A DNA stretch of 64,000 nt, taken from assembly GCF_958450345.1 (NCBI RefSeq), contig NC_088780.1:3842501-3906500 (forward strand). The letters are read 5' to 3'. The translations under genes and the position numbers were made by a program. The notes beneath the pieces are model-generated. The model worked only from the letters and a program-made list of their open reading frames with translations. It did not search any database and was not told the DNA's origin. Positions within the stretch are counted from its first letter, which is position 1. Each line of letters opens with the position of its first letter. This DNA comes from Calliphora vicina (taxonomy: Eukaryota > Arthropoda > Insecta > Diptera > Calliphoridae). Positions 1-11,621 of the stretch are shown here, one piece after another.

Positions 1-240
1 TTCAAGTTGAATTCCAATAAAATGTCAAATACTTGAATTTAACATTTTTGGGTGCTTATTGGGAATTAACAAAATATTGAAATATTTCAAAAATAATGTT
101 TGACTTGAAAAATAATTGAAAAATGGACTGGAATTCAAATTTAATTTCCAACACTTGAAATTAAATTTTTGAGTGCTTATTGGGAATTGTTTGACTATAA
201 TTCAAAGCTGGAATTACACTTCCTTTCAACTTGAATTCCA
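1..240. repeat. Degenerate tandem repeat, about 110-bp unit
   Basis: Two clear copies and one partial copy of a phrase built from 'ACTTGAATTCCA' and 'GTGCTTATTGGGAATT' recur at roughly 110-120 bp spacing. The copies are diverged and the first is cut by the window edge. No coding potential is seen. The class is unknown. Confidence 0.55.
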
Positions 241-255
241 GTATGCTTATTGGGT

Positions 256-740
256 TTATTTTTTTACCAAAGTTTTTTTTTTAATTTTTGGAAAAATGTT
301 TTTTCCAATTTTTTAAAAAATTTTTTTTTTAATTCTTTAAATTTAAAAAAATATTTTTTTGTTTTTTAATATTTAGCGAAAAAAACTTTTGGTGAAAAAA
401 AAATTCTAGTTAAAAATATGTTTTCCGTTTTTGAGTCATTGTAGGTCCAATTTATTATGGTCTTATATACGTCGTTGCAATGGTAAATAGTAATCAAAAA
501 TCGAGGTTGTCCAGGTTTTCTCCTTACATCTCAGCCATTTGAGGACCGATTTTGTCGATAATGATGTATGAATCGTGTATGTAAGTTATTTGGGGGCTTC
601 GAAAAGTTGATTTTAACAGACGAACATGGCTTAATCGACTTCGCTATCTATAAGGATCCAGAATATATATAATTTATAGGGTCGGAATGACAAACTTATA
701 TATACGCTTCTCACGAAGGTGAACGGTATTAAAACGTAAA
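256..740 (+). repeat. Hairpin repeat family A, 5'-truncated copy
   Basis: The body matches the other copies: a poly-T/poly-A tract, then 'GGTCTTATATACGTCGTTGCAA', 'AATCGAGGTTGTCC', 'CTATCTATAAGGATCCAGAA', and a terminal 'CTTCTCACGAAGGTGAACGG'. The left hairpin present in full copies (TTCGGC-TGT-GCCGAA) is missing, so the copy is truncated or decayed at its left end. Confidence 0.75.
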
Positions 741-2290
741 ATAGGGTACTTAGGCATTAATATGAGTCAAATATTGTAAAAATTTGAGTAGGTGCTGAAA
801 AATGATATATAATTGAAATTGAGTGATTTTGCACTATTCTTATTTAATATTTGATCTTTGAATCACTTGAAAAGACAAGCCAAAGCGAACTTAAAATTGT
901 TGAGCACCTAAACTTTATCGTATGACCATAGAGATCTTGTGTACCAATTATTAACAAAAACTTGGTAAATTTTTATTTCCTCCCATATATAAATAAATAT
1001 AATAAAATTATATAAAAAGTATTTATACATATTTAAAATGTAAGTAGTAAAAATGTAGGTTCCTTGCCTTTATTATTATTATTATTTCTTTACGTAGTGT
1101 TTTGTTTTATTTAATTTTTTTCGTATTTCGCGTTCATTTCTTTTTTCTGTAAAACTAATTTATAGAAATGCTCTTAGAGCTTCGCTGGCCCAAGCAACAC
1201 GAGCAGAGCAGCAGCAGAACTGCAGAGATATCAACAGCTATAGTAGTTTTGACATTAGCAACATTAGCTGATTTTTTAGGGTAATATGTAAGTACTAGTT
1301 AGTATATACATATGTATAAAGGAATGTGTGTGAGTTTTTTTTTTTTTGCAGTAGCGGCAACAGCAGCGTCAACAAAGTTGACAACATGGCAAATATGTGT
1401 CATGAGGGGCTCCAAAAAATGACTTAATGTGGTTCATGACAGCTGAGCATGAATTCCGCTTTAATCTTGATAAATGATTTCTTATACACACACAGACACA
1501 CAAACACAGATATTATTTAATACACCATCCTAGCAACTCTTCTATTCTAGTCTACTCTTAGCTTTAGTTTTACGGCATTTTCCCCCTTAGAGTGTTGCAA
1601 GTTTGTTTGACTGTTTGCTTGTGTATGAGAGTCTGTATTTTAAGCCAAGCTAAAAGCATAAACTTTGTTTCCTTTTTATAGTTTTTCATAGTTTTTATTT
1701 TTATGTGACGACGACAACAATCCAAAGTTTTTTTTCGTTTTTTTGCAAATATTGTTGTTGGTTTGTTATATTCCCGCATTTATGTTTTCCCGCAACATTT
1801 CTAAAGTAACTAAGGCACAATGGGGTAGGAGTTTTAACTTGTTTGATAGAATATTAAACTTTATGAAAAGCAAGAGAAAACACTGCAACGGTGCTTTTTG
1901 TTAAAAAACTCCCAAGAAAATATGCCTTAGCAATGAGAGTATCAAAAACGCAAACAAAACCTGTTAGTGTGAAAATAGAGTAACTTCGTTTTATTGAAAT
2001 TACTCTCTTCTTCCGTTCTAAGTAAAGCGTGGTTTTTGAAGCCCTACCATGGAGGCCAATTGACAGGTCCATTTCTAGAAATCTAGTTGCAGTAGCCGTA
2101 TCGCACATAGCGTAATCCTGTTGAAATTACATCTCGCCCGGATCAATGGCATCCATATTTTCAAACAAAAAATCATTGATATTGGTGCGGTAACGTTCAT
2201 TGACCGCGAACTCCGGCTTCAGTTTTGAAGAAATAAGCTCCAAATGGTGCTTTTTCAGTATGAAATGTAGTTGTTGTAGCAACATAAACC
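741..2290. other. AT-rich intergenic DNA
   Basis: No convincing gene is seen. The stretch holds short homopolymer runs, a CAG/CAA-rich patch near 1200-1240 and 1350-1380, and a CA-rich patch near 1490-1510. The short open frames here lack recognisable domains and any splice or codon support. Confidence 0.6.
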
Positions 2291-2299
2291 ATTTTACAA

Positions 2300-3720
2300 T
2301 ATTCAATCAGTACGTTCTGGGGGTTCTGCATGTTGTTCAAGTCCAAAACATTTTTCTACTTCAATAGGATGAGTCCATAACTCCATAGAACGTAGTGAAG
2401 TAGGGTTGGCTGAATAGTTGAATATGTGGAGGGTATCATGAGGACCCTGACTACATGCTGGGCATAAATTGAGGACAGCACGGTATATGTGGAACCAAAA
2501 GGCGATCCTGCACATACATCTGTATGCTCTCCTGGTATTTCCTTAATTCCTGTCTGATATGCCTCGGGGGAGACTCCAACTGTGTGATGTTGAGATTTTT
2601 GATGACTCCTCCGGTGGCATCCCAGAAGGAACTGTTTCGTCAACATGACGTTGTGTTCCTTGACCGCTAGAACCTTGGTTTTCTCGTGAAGGTGGTGTTC
2701 GGATGTAATTTGAAGGCCTTAAGGCTAAGTTTTGATAACTTTGAATATTTCTCCACTGAGTATCACTCAACGAAGGCGACCACACTGGAGCAGAATAGTT
2801 GACCACTGACCGACCAATCGTCTTGTAGGTAACTAGCAAGGTTTTTCTGTCCATACTCAAAGCCGGCTAATGCTTTGAGGACCTTTTTTCTAATTTGCAG
2901 TTTATGCGTGATTGAAGTGACGTGAGCTGGGGAGGTAAAAAGGCTATTAAAAGTGACACCCAAGATTTTCGGGTGGTTCACTATCGGAATTTGTACGCCG
3001 TTTGCCATGATGCCTAAGTTGAGTTTTACCTCCTTCGTCCAGGTGGTGAAGAGTGTTGCCGATGACTTCGTTGATTGAAGAGGTTACGTGCAGTGAAGAA
3101 ATTGTGGATTTCATTGAGATAACCATTTACCATACCGCAAAGCTCATCAACGTTGTAATTACCTCCACGTCCTGTGGGGGCACTGGGAGTTAAGAGAGGT
3201 ATAAGTTAAACAGGAGTGGTGACAGGACCTCGCCCTGAGGGACTCCTTGTTTAATTCTACGGGGTTTTGGGCATTTGTCTCTAAACTCCACGAACGACTG
3301 CCGCCACTCAGATAGTTCACTATCCATCTCTTCGTGTTGTTGGTCATTGTGGACTACAGGATGTCCTGGAAGAGTGTGGCATGACTGACAGTGTCGAAGG
3401 CTTTCGACTGGTCAAGTGCCACTAGGAAAGTCCGGTGACGAGCTGCTGGTAATTGAAGAGTCAGTTGGGGAGGGGAAGAGCTTCGAGTGTCTTCGTTAGA
3501 GGTGTCAGGAGAGAAATCGGCCTGTACGATTTTCCCTCGCTCGCGATTTTGGCAGGTTTTAGCTCACTCGACCCATTTTTCATACATCGGGTATTTTTAA
3601 GCTCCTTACTGACAAGTTATAAACCATTGTCAGGTACTTGACTCCCCGCTCGCCTAGGTGTTTTAGCATCACCATTGATATCCCGTCAGGTCTTATTGCC
3701 TTTGAAGGTGTGTTGATGGC
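2300..3720 (-). mobile_element. Broken non-LTR retrotransposon (Jockey-like), reverse transcriptase to C-terminus
   Basis: Read on the minus strand, the frames fall in the order of a non-LTR ORF2. About 3700-3530 encodes an RT finger segment (PDGISMVMLKHLGERGVKYL). About 3420-3360 encodes an AFDTVSHATLFQ-like palm segment. About 3347-3160 holds the RT segment after the NNTKRWI phrase. About 3008-2763 reads ANGVQIPIVNHPKILGVTF. About 2860-2540 reads GRSVVNYSAPVWSPSLSD. About 2646-2300 ends with a Cys/His motif (CPACSQGPHDTLHIFN). The pieces occupy different frames, so several frameshifts and stops separate them. It is a dead copy. No 3' tail or target duplication was identified. The clade assignment rests on recognising the tail motif and is moderately secure. 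Confidence 0.85.
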
Positions 3721-5780
3721 TTGAAATGTAGTCTGTATGGTCTGTTGTGTATTGGTCTCACTCTATATGCAGCAATTTTCTTTATTAACAAACCTGATAA
3801 GCCAAAAATTATCATCATCACTGAACACAATTTTGAGATAAAACAAACTTCTTTCTATAAGTTGCGTGAATCGATGACTGATTTTCAAAGTAAATTTTGA
3901 TAATATGGTAGCGTTGTTCATGCGTCAAAATATTCATAATTATTTGTTGGAGTACTGATCATATAAATGTCAAAAAGTTCGTTGAGCACAATCAATTATT
4001 TTCAATATAGAATATTTGAATAGAATAAATGCATCTTAGATTTCTCTTGTTTTATTTAAAAAATCTACAATTATTGTTATAAATAAAAGCAGGCCCACAG
4101 TGCACTGTTTGCTTTAATACTATTGCACGAAGCTTCTTACGCTGCTTGTTATTTTCAATGGATTTGAGAGAGTGAATACATATGTATACTGTGTGTGTGC
4201 ATGGGTGTGTGCATGTAATATTGTTGACAATGTTTGTTTGTTTGTTGTAACTACTAAGAGATTATCATTTCTGGGGCTTTCATCCTTTATTTTATTATGA
4301 TTTCGTTTCAAATTCTGTAACTATGTTTCCTGTGTTAGTTTCAAATTCACGAACACGCACACGCACATACACATTTCCCCTTCCTTGAATGTTGTTTTAT
4401 TTTACCAAATAAAAATATGAGAATGATCTAGAAGAAAGACACAAACAAATATTATTTATGAGATTAGTCTGTGTTTTGTTAACATTTGTGTGCTGCTGCT
4501 GAAGCTGCTTATTTTTCCTTCATGATGATGGCACATTCTTATTAAAGACATATGTCAGCTTCCTCCAAAGGTCCATAATGTTAAATTTATTTCCATTTAG
4601 TTGCAGCAGCTACAGATACCAAAAAATAGTGTTCCAAAATTAAAACCACTGTCATGGTTGAGGTCGGTGGGGTTTTTATGTGACAACTTCACATATAACC
4701 CGGTAAAATGAGTAAGTTTTGTTCGAAAATCTCAACAAAATGTTTTATGATGAATCATTAAATTTGTGATTGAGGTGTAAAAAGGTTAGCGCTGTTAATC
4801 CAGTGGATTTTGTAGGGTTTATTAGTGGTTATATGCTAATGAAGAGCAGCTGCAAATTGAATATGTTTATGACAGGGATTTACGATTTATTATTTAAAAT
4901 TCAGCTGCAAACATATGTAATATGTAACAGAATGAAAACATATTTACCTTTAGGTATTTAGCAATTAACATTTGCTGTTTTCCAGTTAAATTTGGCACCC
5001 TTTGCTAATGACATTCGAATTTACTCTGAATCGCTTAACAATTTTATGAACATTTTGCACACTTGCACACAAATCTAATGGAAAAATATTTATTATTAAT
5101 TTCAAATGCATATGCAACCTTAAACACACAGAAACTACTACTTACCAGCGAGAGAATTGAACATAACTATTACATTAACAAACAAACGACTGGCTGGCTG
5201 GCTGTGTGTGATTTAATGCATCATGCATGCATGAATTAGTTAGTTATTCGCTGCAGCGATGGATGATGATGACGTTGATAATATTGTGTAGTTGTTGTTG
5301 TTGATTGTCTAAATGTAAAATGTTTTAATGAGCTTATAAGATACACATACTCGTTTAACACACACCTGCTTATGCACCATTAAATTTAAACATGCAAACA
5401 CTTTTATACGTTATTCGTAACAATTTCTCCCTGTGTTTGCACCCTGAGTACTACACTAAGTGCGAGTAATGTCAACAAAAAATGCATTTTTCAATTAGTT
5501 TCTAATTGTTTTCGAGTGGTTGTACATGTTTTACACACAGAGTAACAAATAATAACGTTTTAATAGAAATATTAGCCACATACGTGGGTGATTTCAAGAA
5601 ATTATTGAACTGCAAAGGATTTAAAGGATTGAGAACCTAAAAGGCTCTGGTATCTACAGCGATCTTCAGTTATCCAACGGTTTTTGTAAATATCACCCAT
5701 TTTACTCACAATAGTTATTTTTGCCAACAAAGCCTGAGTCATATGCGGGAAGTTATGCTTAACTTCTTTAATTTAAAAAC
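3721..5780. other. Intergenic DNA
   Basis: No gene is recognised. Simple-sequence patches are present (GTGTGTGCATG near 4190-4215, TTGTTGTTGTTG near 5290-5305, CA-rich tracts near 4350-4375). The frames here are short and of low complexity. I see no transposon ends. Confidence 0.55.
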
Positions 5781-6530
5781 AAGTAAGAAAGTATGGTCGG
5801 TCAAGCCCGACCATATAATACCCTACACTAAGTAAAAGAGCAAAAAAAATTTCTTTTAAAATTTCAATAATTTATATTTTTGAGTGATTTTCGGAAGTGG
5901 GCCTTATATGGGATCTATGACCAATTATAGAGCGATCATCATGAAATTAGGTCGTGTGATTTATGTCTATATTAAAGTTAACCATGTTGAATTTTGTGTG
6001 TATACCAAAATGTTTAAGCGATTTATACACGTTAAAGTGATTTTCGGAAGCGGGTCTATATGGGAGCTACGACTAATTATGGACCGACCGTAACAAAATT
6101 TGATGACATGAATTTTGTATATATAAAACTTATTTGGAGCGAAAATTGTGGCGATACCTATATAAATTAAACATTTCTGACCGATAAAGTCCAATTTCGG
6201 AAGGACATTTATATGGGGGCTTGGTGAAATAATGGACCGATTTCAGCCAGTTTCAATAGGCTTGGTCCTTGAGCCGAAAAAAGAATATGTACTAAAGTTG
6301 ATCGAAATATCTTCAAAATTGCGATCTGTACTCTGCGCACAAGTTTTAGATGGACAGTCAGACGGACGGACGGACGGACGGACGGACGTACGGACATCGT
6401 TTAATCGACTCAGCAAGTGATTCTAAGTCGATCGGTATACTTTAAGGTGTTAGACTAATATTTTTGGGCGTTACAAACATCAGCGCAAATGCATTATACC
6501 CTCCCCACTATGGTGGTGTAGGGTATAAAA
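5781..6530 (+). repeat. Hairpin repeat family B, full-length copy
   Basis: It begins AAACAAGTAAGAAAGTATGG, followed at once by a hairpin (ATGGTCGG, loop, CCGACCAT) and 'ATACCCTACAC'. It ends 'GTGGTGTAGGGTATAAAA', so its outer arms are inverted copies of TACCCTACAC. The interior holds a (GGAC)n tract at about 6360-6390 and the phrase TTTAATCGACTC shared with family A. It is therefore a diverged relative of family A with the same architecture but a different hairpin. Similar sequences are widespread in fly genomes to my knowledge. No protein is encoded. Confidence 0.75.
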
Positions 6531-6539
6531 AAGTGCCGC

Positions 6540-6890
6540 TTATAGAAGTGTTCCATAGGTTTCAACGTGCGAGAGATGATTTGTTCGGTTCAGAAGTGGT
6601 GGCCAGCCAAAAAAGTTTGAAGACCAAGAATTAGAGGCATTAATACATGAAGATTGTTGTCAAACTCAACAAGAGTTTGCAAAATCATTGGGAGCTAGTC
6701 AAGCAGCATTTTCAAAACATTTGCGAGCAGCTGGATTCATCCAAAAGCAGGAAAACTGGATACCATACGAATCGAAGCAGAGAGACTTTGAAAGAAGATT
6801 TTGCATGCCCGAAGTTATGCCTGAACGCCATAAAAGAAAATCATTTTTGCACCGAATCATTACTTGAAAAAAACATATTTTTTTTGGAAA
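6540..6890 (+). mobile_element. mariner transposase fragment (N-terminal helix-turn-helix region)
   Basis: In the frame running through 6630-6870 the translation contains EALIHEDCCQTQQEFAKSLG, then ASQAAFSKHLRAAGFIQKQ, then ENWIPYESKQRDFERRF, and ends HKRKSFLHRIIT before a stop. That is the DNA-binding half of a mariner transposase, up to just before the first catalytic Asp region. The DDD catalytic part is absent. The fragment begins right after the family B repeat. Terminal repeats were not found, so it is a truncated relic. Confidence 0.88.
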
Positions 6891-7720
6891 CTTGTGTTAT
6901 CAATTTAATGGTTATTTAAGATAAACGGTTAATTTTAACTAATCCTCTTATCCTCTTCGACTTTTTGATAAATTCCCAATGCATCCTCCTTTTAAACAAA
7001 CTTACAACGCTACAATAGTGTAAATATGTATATGCTAGTACATCAAGCACCAGTAACAATTTGAAGTTGTACAAGTGCATGTGTGAATGAATGTAAAAAT
7101 ACATACTCACGCACATAAAATGAAAACAAGCTGCTTGATGTATTGTTTAGTTGCAAGTTGTTTCTCTAGATTTAATTGCATAATTGCATTAAATTGTGTT
7201 GTTGCATTTATTTCACTCACTCTCCCTCACTCACACTCTTTGGTTTCATTCTGTATCCTCGAATATGGCAAAGTAATAATTGCACACCCTGACATACAAA
7301 TATGCATTTGTTTGAACATACCCTGCAGTTTTAAAGGGTTGCATTTGTTAACATTGCGCTGGCTATTTCGCTACTTAGACAGTTATGCAAGTGCATGAAA
7401 TAGTTACCTCTGCATTACTCTTTTGCTTCTAAATCGCTAAGTGTTTGACCAATAAAGGAAAGGACACCTGTAAAACAGCATTCGGTGGTTGAATGGTTTA
7501 AATAACCCACAGCAAACAGCATTCGGATTTCGCTACTCCGATTTTAAAGAAATTTATCACAGTTATTGTGCATTGCAAGTGTTTATCAAATCATAGACTT
7601 TTTGTCTCCACACCCTTTTCGCTCCAAAAATAAAAAGTCTTGAAAATATAAAAAAATTTTAAAATTTCACAAAAATTAACAGATATAACTGAACATAACG
7701 CTTAAATCATACAATGTCCA
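6891..7720. other. Intergenic DNA
   Basis: No gene or mobile-element ends recognised. AT-rich, with short pyrimidine-rich patches near 7215-7245. Confidence 0.5.
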
Positions 7721-7727
7721 ACATTAA

Positions 7728-8097
7728 CCCTTGGAGGTATAACCAGGTCTGTGCAGACCTTTTGCATATAAAAGTGTTAGAGACAAATCCTTTCATGACT
7801 TCCTGGAGCAACATTCTCCAATCACAATGAGCAAAAAATCAAACCGACTGTGGATCCGGGTTCGGCTTAATCCAGATTTTCCAATGTTTTGGTTCAAACG
7901 TCATAAAAAAAGGAAACTATACATACGGTAGCTCTTTTCTATGTATAATGTAAGGGGTTTCACACATTAATAATGCATGTACAGCATTGTGGTTCCAAAT
8001 AGGATACCTGACTTTGTATTTCCATACAAATCCCATATAGGTCTGCACAGACCTGGTTATACCGTTTAACGCTAAATAATCCCTATACCTCCGAGGG
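7728..8097. mobile_element. piggyBac-type MITE with TTAA target duplication
   Basis: The element is bounded by TTAA at 7724-7727 and 8098-8101. The left end reads CCCTTGGAGGTATA and the right end TATACCTCCGAGGG, a 14-bp inverted repeat with one mismatch. Just inside each end is a second motif that is itself palindromic: AGGTCTGTGCAGACCT on the left and AGGTCTGCACAGACCT on the right. A TTAA duplication plus CCC-starting ends is the signature of the piggyBac superfamily. At 370 bp with no transposase it is non-autonomous. Confidence 0.9.
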
Positions 8098-8101
8098 TTA
8101 A

Positions 8102-8795
8102 AGCTACTTTTACAATGATGGACTACTCCACTCTGCAGCAAATTATACTTCTTTCTCTTTTGTATTTATTGGATGTAAAATTTGGCTGCCTAGTGCTACA
8201 GGGTATATTCATTAGTACAGGAAAGGCAGAAGAAATAAACCTCATGATTATTTTCATGCAGCTATAATTTGCATTTCTATAGCAATAAAGGATATTACCA
8301 TCACCAATGAGTTAATCATAAAGTTCTAATAGATTTTCCATTTTTTCCAGGTCACAAAGAAACATTGAAATTATTGTTAACATTTTCCTAATTAGAGAAG
8401 AAGTCAAAATTATAACTGGTAATTAGAAAGCAATTAGTAAGAATTTTATTTGATTCGCAAAAGAATGAAGTATAAAGTTTCTTTGACTTTCCCCTAGTTG
8501 TTAAATTATTGGGTTAAGGAAAAATTGTATTTTAATTTTTTTCAAAACTGCAGAATTCAAAACATAACATAGTTGTGGTGAACATAAGCGATCCGTGTTA
8601 TTACATAGGTCAACAGCAAAAAAGGCTTGAAAAACCATTATAAAGATTTGATGCATAAGTACAAAAAATTGCAAAAAAAAAGTAAAATTATAAATTTTGT
8701 TAGACGTTTCTTCACATAATTAATGATAACTCAAAATGGATTAATCCGATATTGTTAAAGTAAACTTAGAAAAATTGAGATTTACACAGCCTGAA
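8102..8795. other. Intergenic DNA
   Basis: No gene or repeat structure recognised. Confidence 0.5.
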
Positions 8796-8797
8796 AT

Positions 8798-10535
8798 CCA
8801 TTTATATATTATATTTCAATCGGCTCAGTAGTTTCAGAGTTATAATAACAAATTGAAGCTAAAAATATATTTTTTATGTGAAAATAGCAAATTTTTTTGT
8901 CATGAATCATGAAAAATCGAAAACGGCAGAAATTGTTTAGATTTATTGCTTTATCGCAAAGCCACATGTAATAGGAACAAAATGAGATATCGATCATAAA
9001 TATCAATTTATTCTTTTCGAATTTATTCACAATTAAGTGAATTCGCTCATTTTCACAAAATTTTAGTTTTTTTTTTGGTATACAAAATTGATTAGTTAAT
9101 GTTCTTCTTCCGATTAATTGAATTTTGAAAATATTTTCCCCATGCTATGTACAAATTTTCGGAGTTATAATAACAAATTGAAGAAAAAAAATATATTTTT
9201 TATGTGAAAATAAAAATTTTTTTTGTTTTAAAAAAATCATGAAAAATCAAAAATGGCAGAAATTGTTTAGATTTATCACTTTATCGCAAAGACACATGTA
9301 ATAGGAACAAAATAAGATATCGATCATAAATATCAATTTATTCTTTTCTAATTTATTCAAATTAAGTGAATTCGCTCATTTTCACAAAATTTTATATTTT
9401 TGTTTTATATACATAAAATTGAGTAGTTAATGTTCTTCTTTCGATTGATTGAATTTTGAAATCATTTTCCCCATGCTATGTACAAATTTTCATATATATA
9501 CATATTGCGTTTCAATCGGGTCAGTAGTTTCGGAGTTATAATAACAAGTTGAAGAAAAAAAATATATTTTTTATGTGAAAATAAAAATTTTTTTTGTTGA
9601 AAAAAAATCATGAAAAATCGAAAATGGCAGAAATTGTTTAGATTTATTGCTTTATCGCAAAGCCACATGTAATAGGAACAAAATGAGATATCGATCATAA
9701 ATATCAATTTATTCTTTTCGAATTTATTTACAATTAAGTGAATTCGCTCATTTTCACAAAATTTTAGTTTTTTGTTTTATATACATAAAATTGAGTAGTT
9801 AATGTTCTTCTTCCGATTAATTGAATTTTGAAAATATTTTCCCCATACTGTGTTAAAATTTTCACATATATATTACGTTTCAATCGGCTCAGTAGTTGCA
9901 GAGTTATAATAACAAATTGAAGCTAAAAATATATTTTTTACGTGAAAATAGCAAATTTTTTTGTTTTAAAAAAAATCATGAAAAATCGAAAACGGCAGAA
10001 ATTGTTTAGATTTATTGCTTTATCGCAAAGCCACATGTAATAGGAACAAAATAAGATATCGATCATAAATATCAATTTATTCTTTTCGAATTTATTCACA
10101 ATTAAGTGAATTCGCTCATTTGCAAAATTTTTTTTTTTTTTTTTTTGGTATACATAAAATTGATTAATGTTCTTCTTCCGATTAATTGAATTTTGAAAAC
10201 ATTTTCCCCATACTGTGTAAAAATTTTCACATATATATTGTGTTTCAATCGGCACAGTGGTTTCGGAGTTATAATAACAAATTGAAGAAAAAAAATATAT
10301 TTTTTATGTGAAAATAACAAATTTTGTTGTTAAAAAAAATCATGAAAAATCGAAGACGGCTGAAATTGTTTAGATTTATTACTTTATCGCAAAGCCGTGT
10401 GTAATAGGAACAAAATAAGATATCGGTCATAAAAATCGATGGATTATTTTTGAATTTATTCACAATAAAGTGAATTCGCTCATTTCACAAAATTTTAGTT
10501 TTTTGTTTTATATACAGAAAATTGAGTAGTAATGT
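8798..10535. repeat. Satellite-like tandem array, about 355-365-bp unit, five copies
   Basis: Copies of one unit start near 8815, 9155, 9513, 9880 and 10246. Each contains 'GGAGTTATAATAACAA', 'TATTTTTTATGTGAAAATA', 'GGCAGAAATTGTTTAGATTTA', 'AAGATATCGATCATAAATATC' and 'AAGTGAATTCGCTCATTT'. The second copy lacks the 'TCAATCGGCTCAGTAG' head, and the last copy is the most diverged. The apparent - strand frames across this block are the same unit read five times and are not genes. Confidence 0.9.
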
Positions 10536-10599
10536 TTTGGCAGTCATAAATATGTTCATTATACTTTAGCGAAAATCGTGCAACATTTGTCCCAAGTTC

Positions 10600-10840
10600 C
10601 CATACAATATCCCCTCTTGTAATGTGAGTATGATCATGTAATATCATATTGTAGTTATATTATAATTATGTTATCGTTGTAGCACAACCATTATATGATT
10701 GAGCACAAACATATTATGATTCCAACTCAACCATATCGTCATGGAAATATATGTTTTTTTTCGTATTATGGTTGTAACATAACTATAATATGATTTAGCC
10801 TAACAATATTATCATTTCAGCACAAGCATGTTTAAAGTGA
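10600..10840. mobile_element. Degenerate palindromic AT-rich MITE relic
   Basis: The sequence alternates ATTATGGTTGTAAC-like and CACAACCATTATATGATT-like phrases in opposite orientations. The style matches the better preserved TA-target MITEs at 21916 and 40974. The terminal motif is not preserved, so the boundaries are approximate. Confidence 0.45.
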
Positions 10841-11621
10841 ATATTGCACACTTTGCGAATTTTCCCAAAAATCCTTTTCAGTCTGTGTTAAATGAAACGA
10901 CATTACTTCCTCTCCCAACCAATAATATAACTAAGTGTATGTGAGTGTTTGCAATGTGGTAACTTTGTCAAAAACAGTAATAAAATAAATAAAACAGAAA
11001 AAAAAATGAAAAAAACGGCATCAAGTCATTAGTTAATTGTTATTCTTTTCAAACTCTACAGGAGAGAGTTTCATAATTTGTTGTGCTTTTTTGTGGCTCG
11101 AGTAAGTATTTTTAGAAATATGTAACTAGTAACTTTTGCCATCTAAGAGTAAGTATAACAAAAACAACAACATCAGCACATACCAAAGGGAAGTAAACAA
11201 TTTCAGACATTGTGAGTAATTAAGCTCATAAACACTGAGAATTTAGCATCCAAACTCCACATAATGTTGCACATAAACACACACTAACATTAAAGTAAAC
11301 ATGCTAATTGTTTTATCAAAAGTTTATGGAGACGTGTAAAAATATATTTGTATGTATGTATGTAAGTATAAGAGTGAATGAGTTGAGTCCTTGTTTGAGA
11401 GAATGTGTGTTTGTCTATAAAATTAAATTAAGAGTAAAAACAAAACTATGTGTAATTATATTATGACACCTGCACTAAAGTAAATACTTATTTAAAAGCC
11501 TTTTTAAAGCATACTCATATACAATTAAGTATTTAAGTATTTACTTACTTATAGTATAATTGTGCACGTTTAATATTTAACTGTCCTGTTCGTATTTAAT
11601 TTTCCAGCAACCAGCAGCATT
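10841..11621. other. Upstream region of the pickpocket-family gene
   Basis: No other gene is seen. A polypyrimidine/AG stretch ending at 11607 (TTTTCCAG) lies 14 bp before the start codon. It could be a 3' splice site joining an upstream non-coding exon. No clear TATA box or initiator was located. (TATG)-like and TAAGTATT-like simple repeats are present. Confidence 0.4.

Noticed and set aside
6209..6420. Frames over the GGAC repeat of family B
   Set aside because: Both strands open only because of the (GGAC)n tract.
8809..10463. Series of similar minus-strand frames around 9-10.4 kb
   Set aside because: They are successive units of the 360-bp satellite, frame-broken in different ways.
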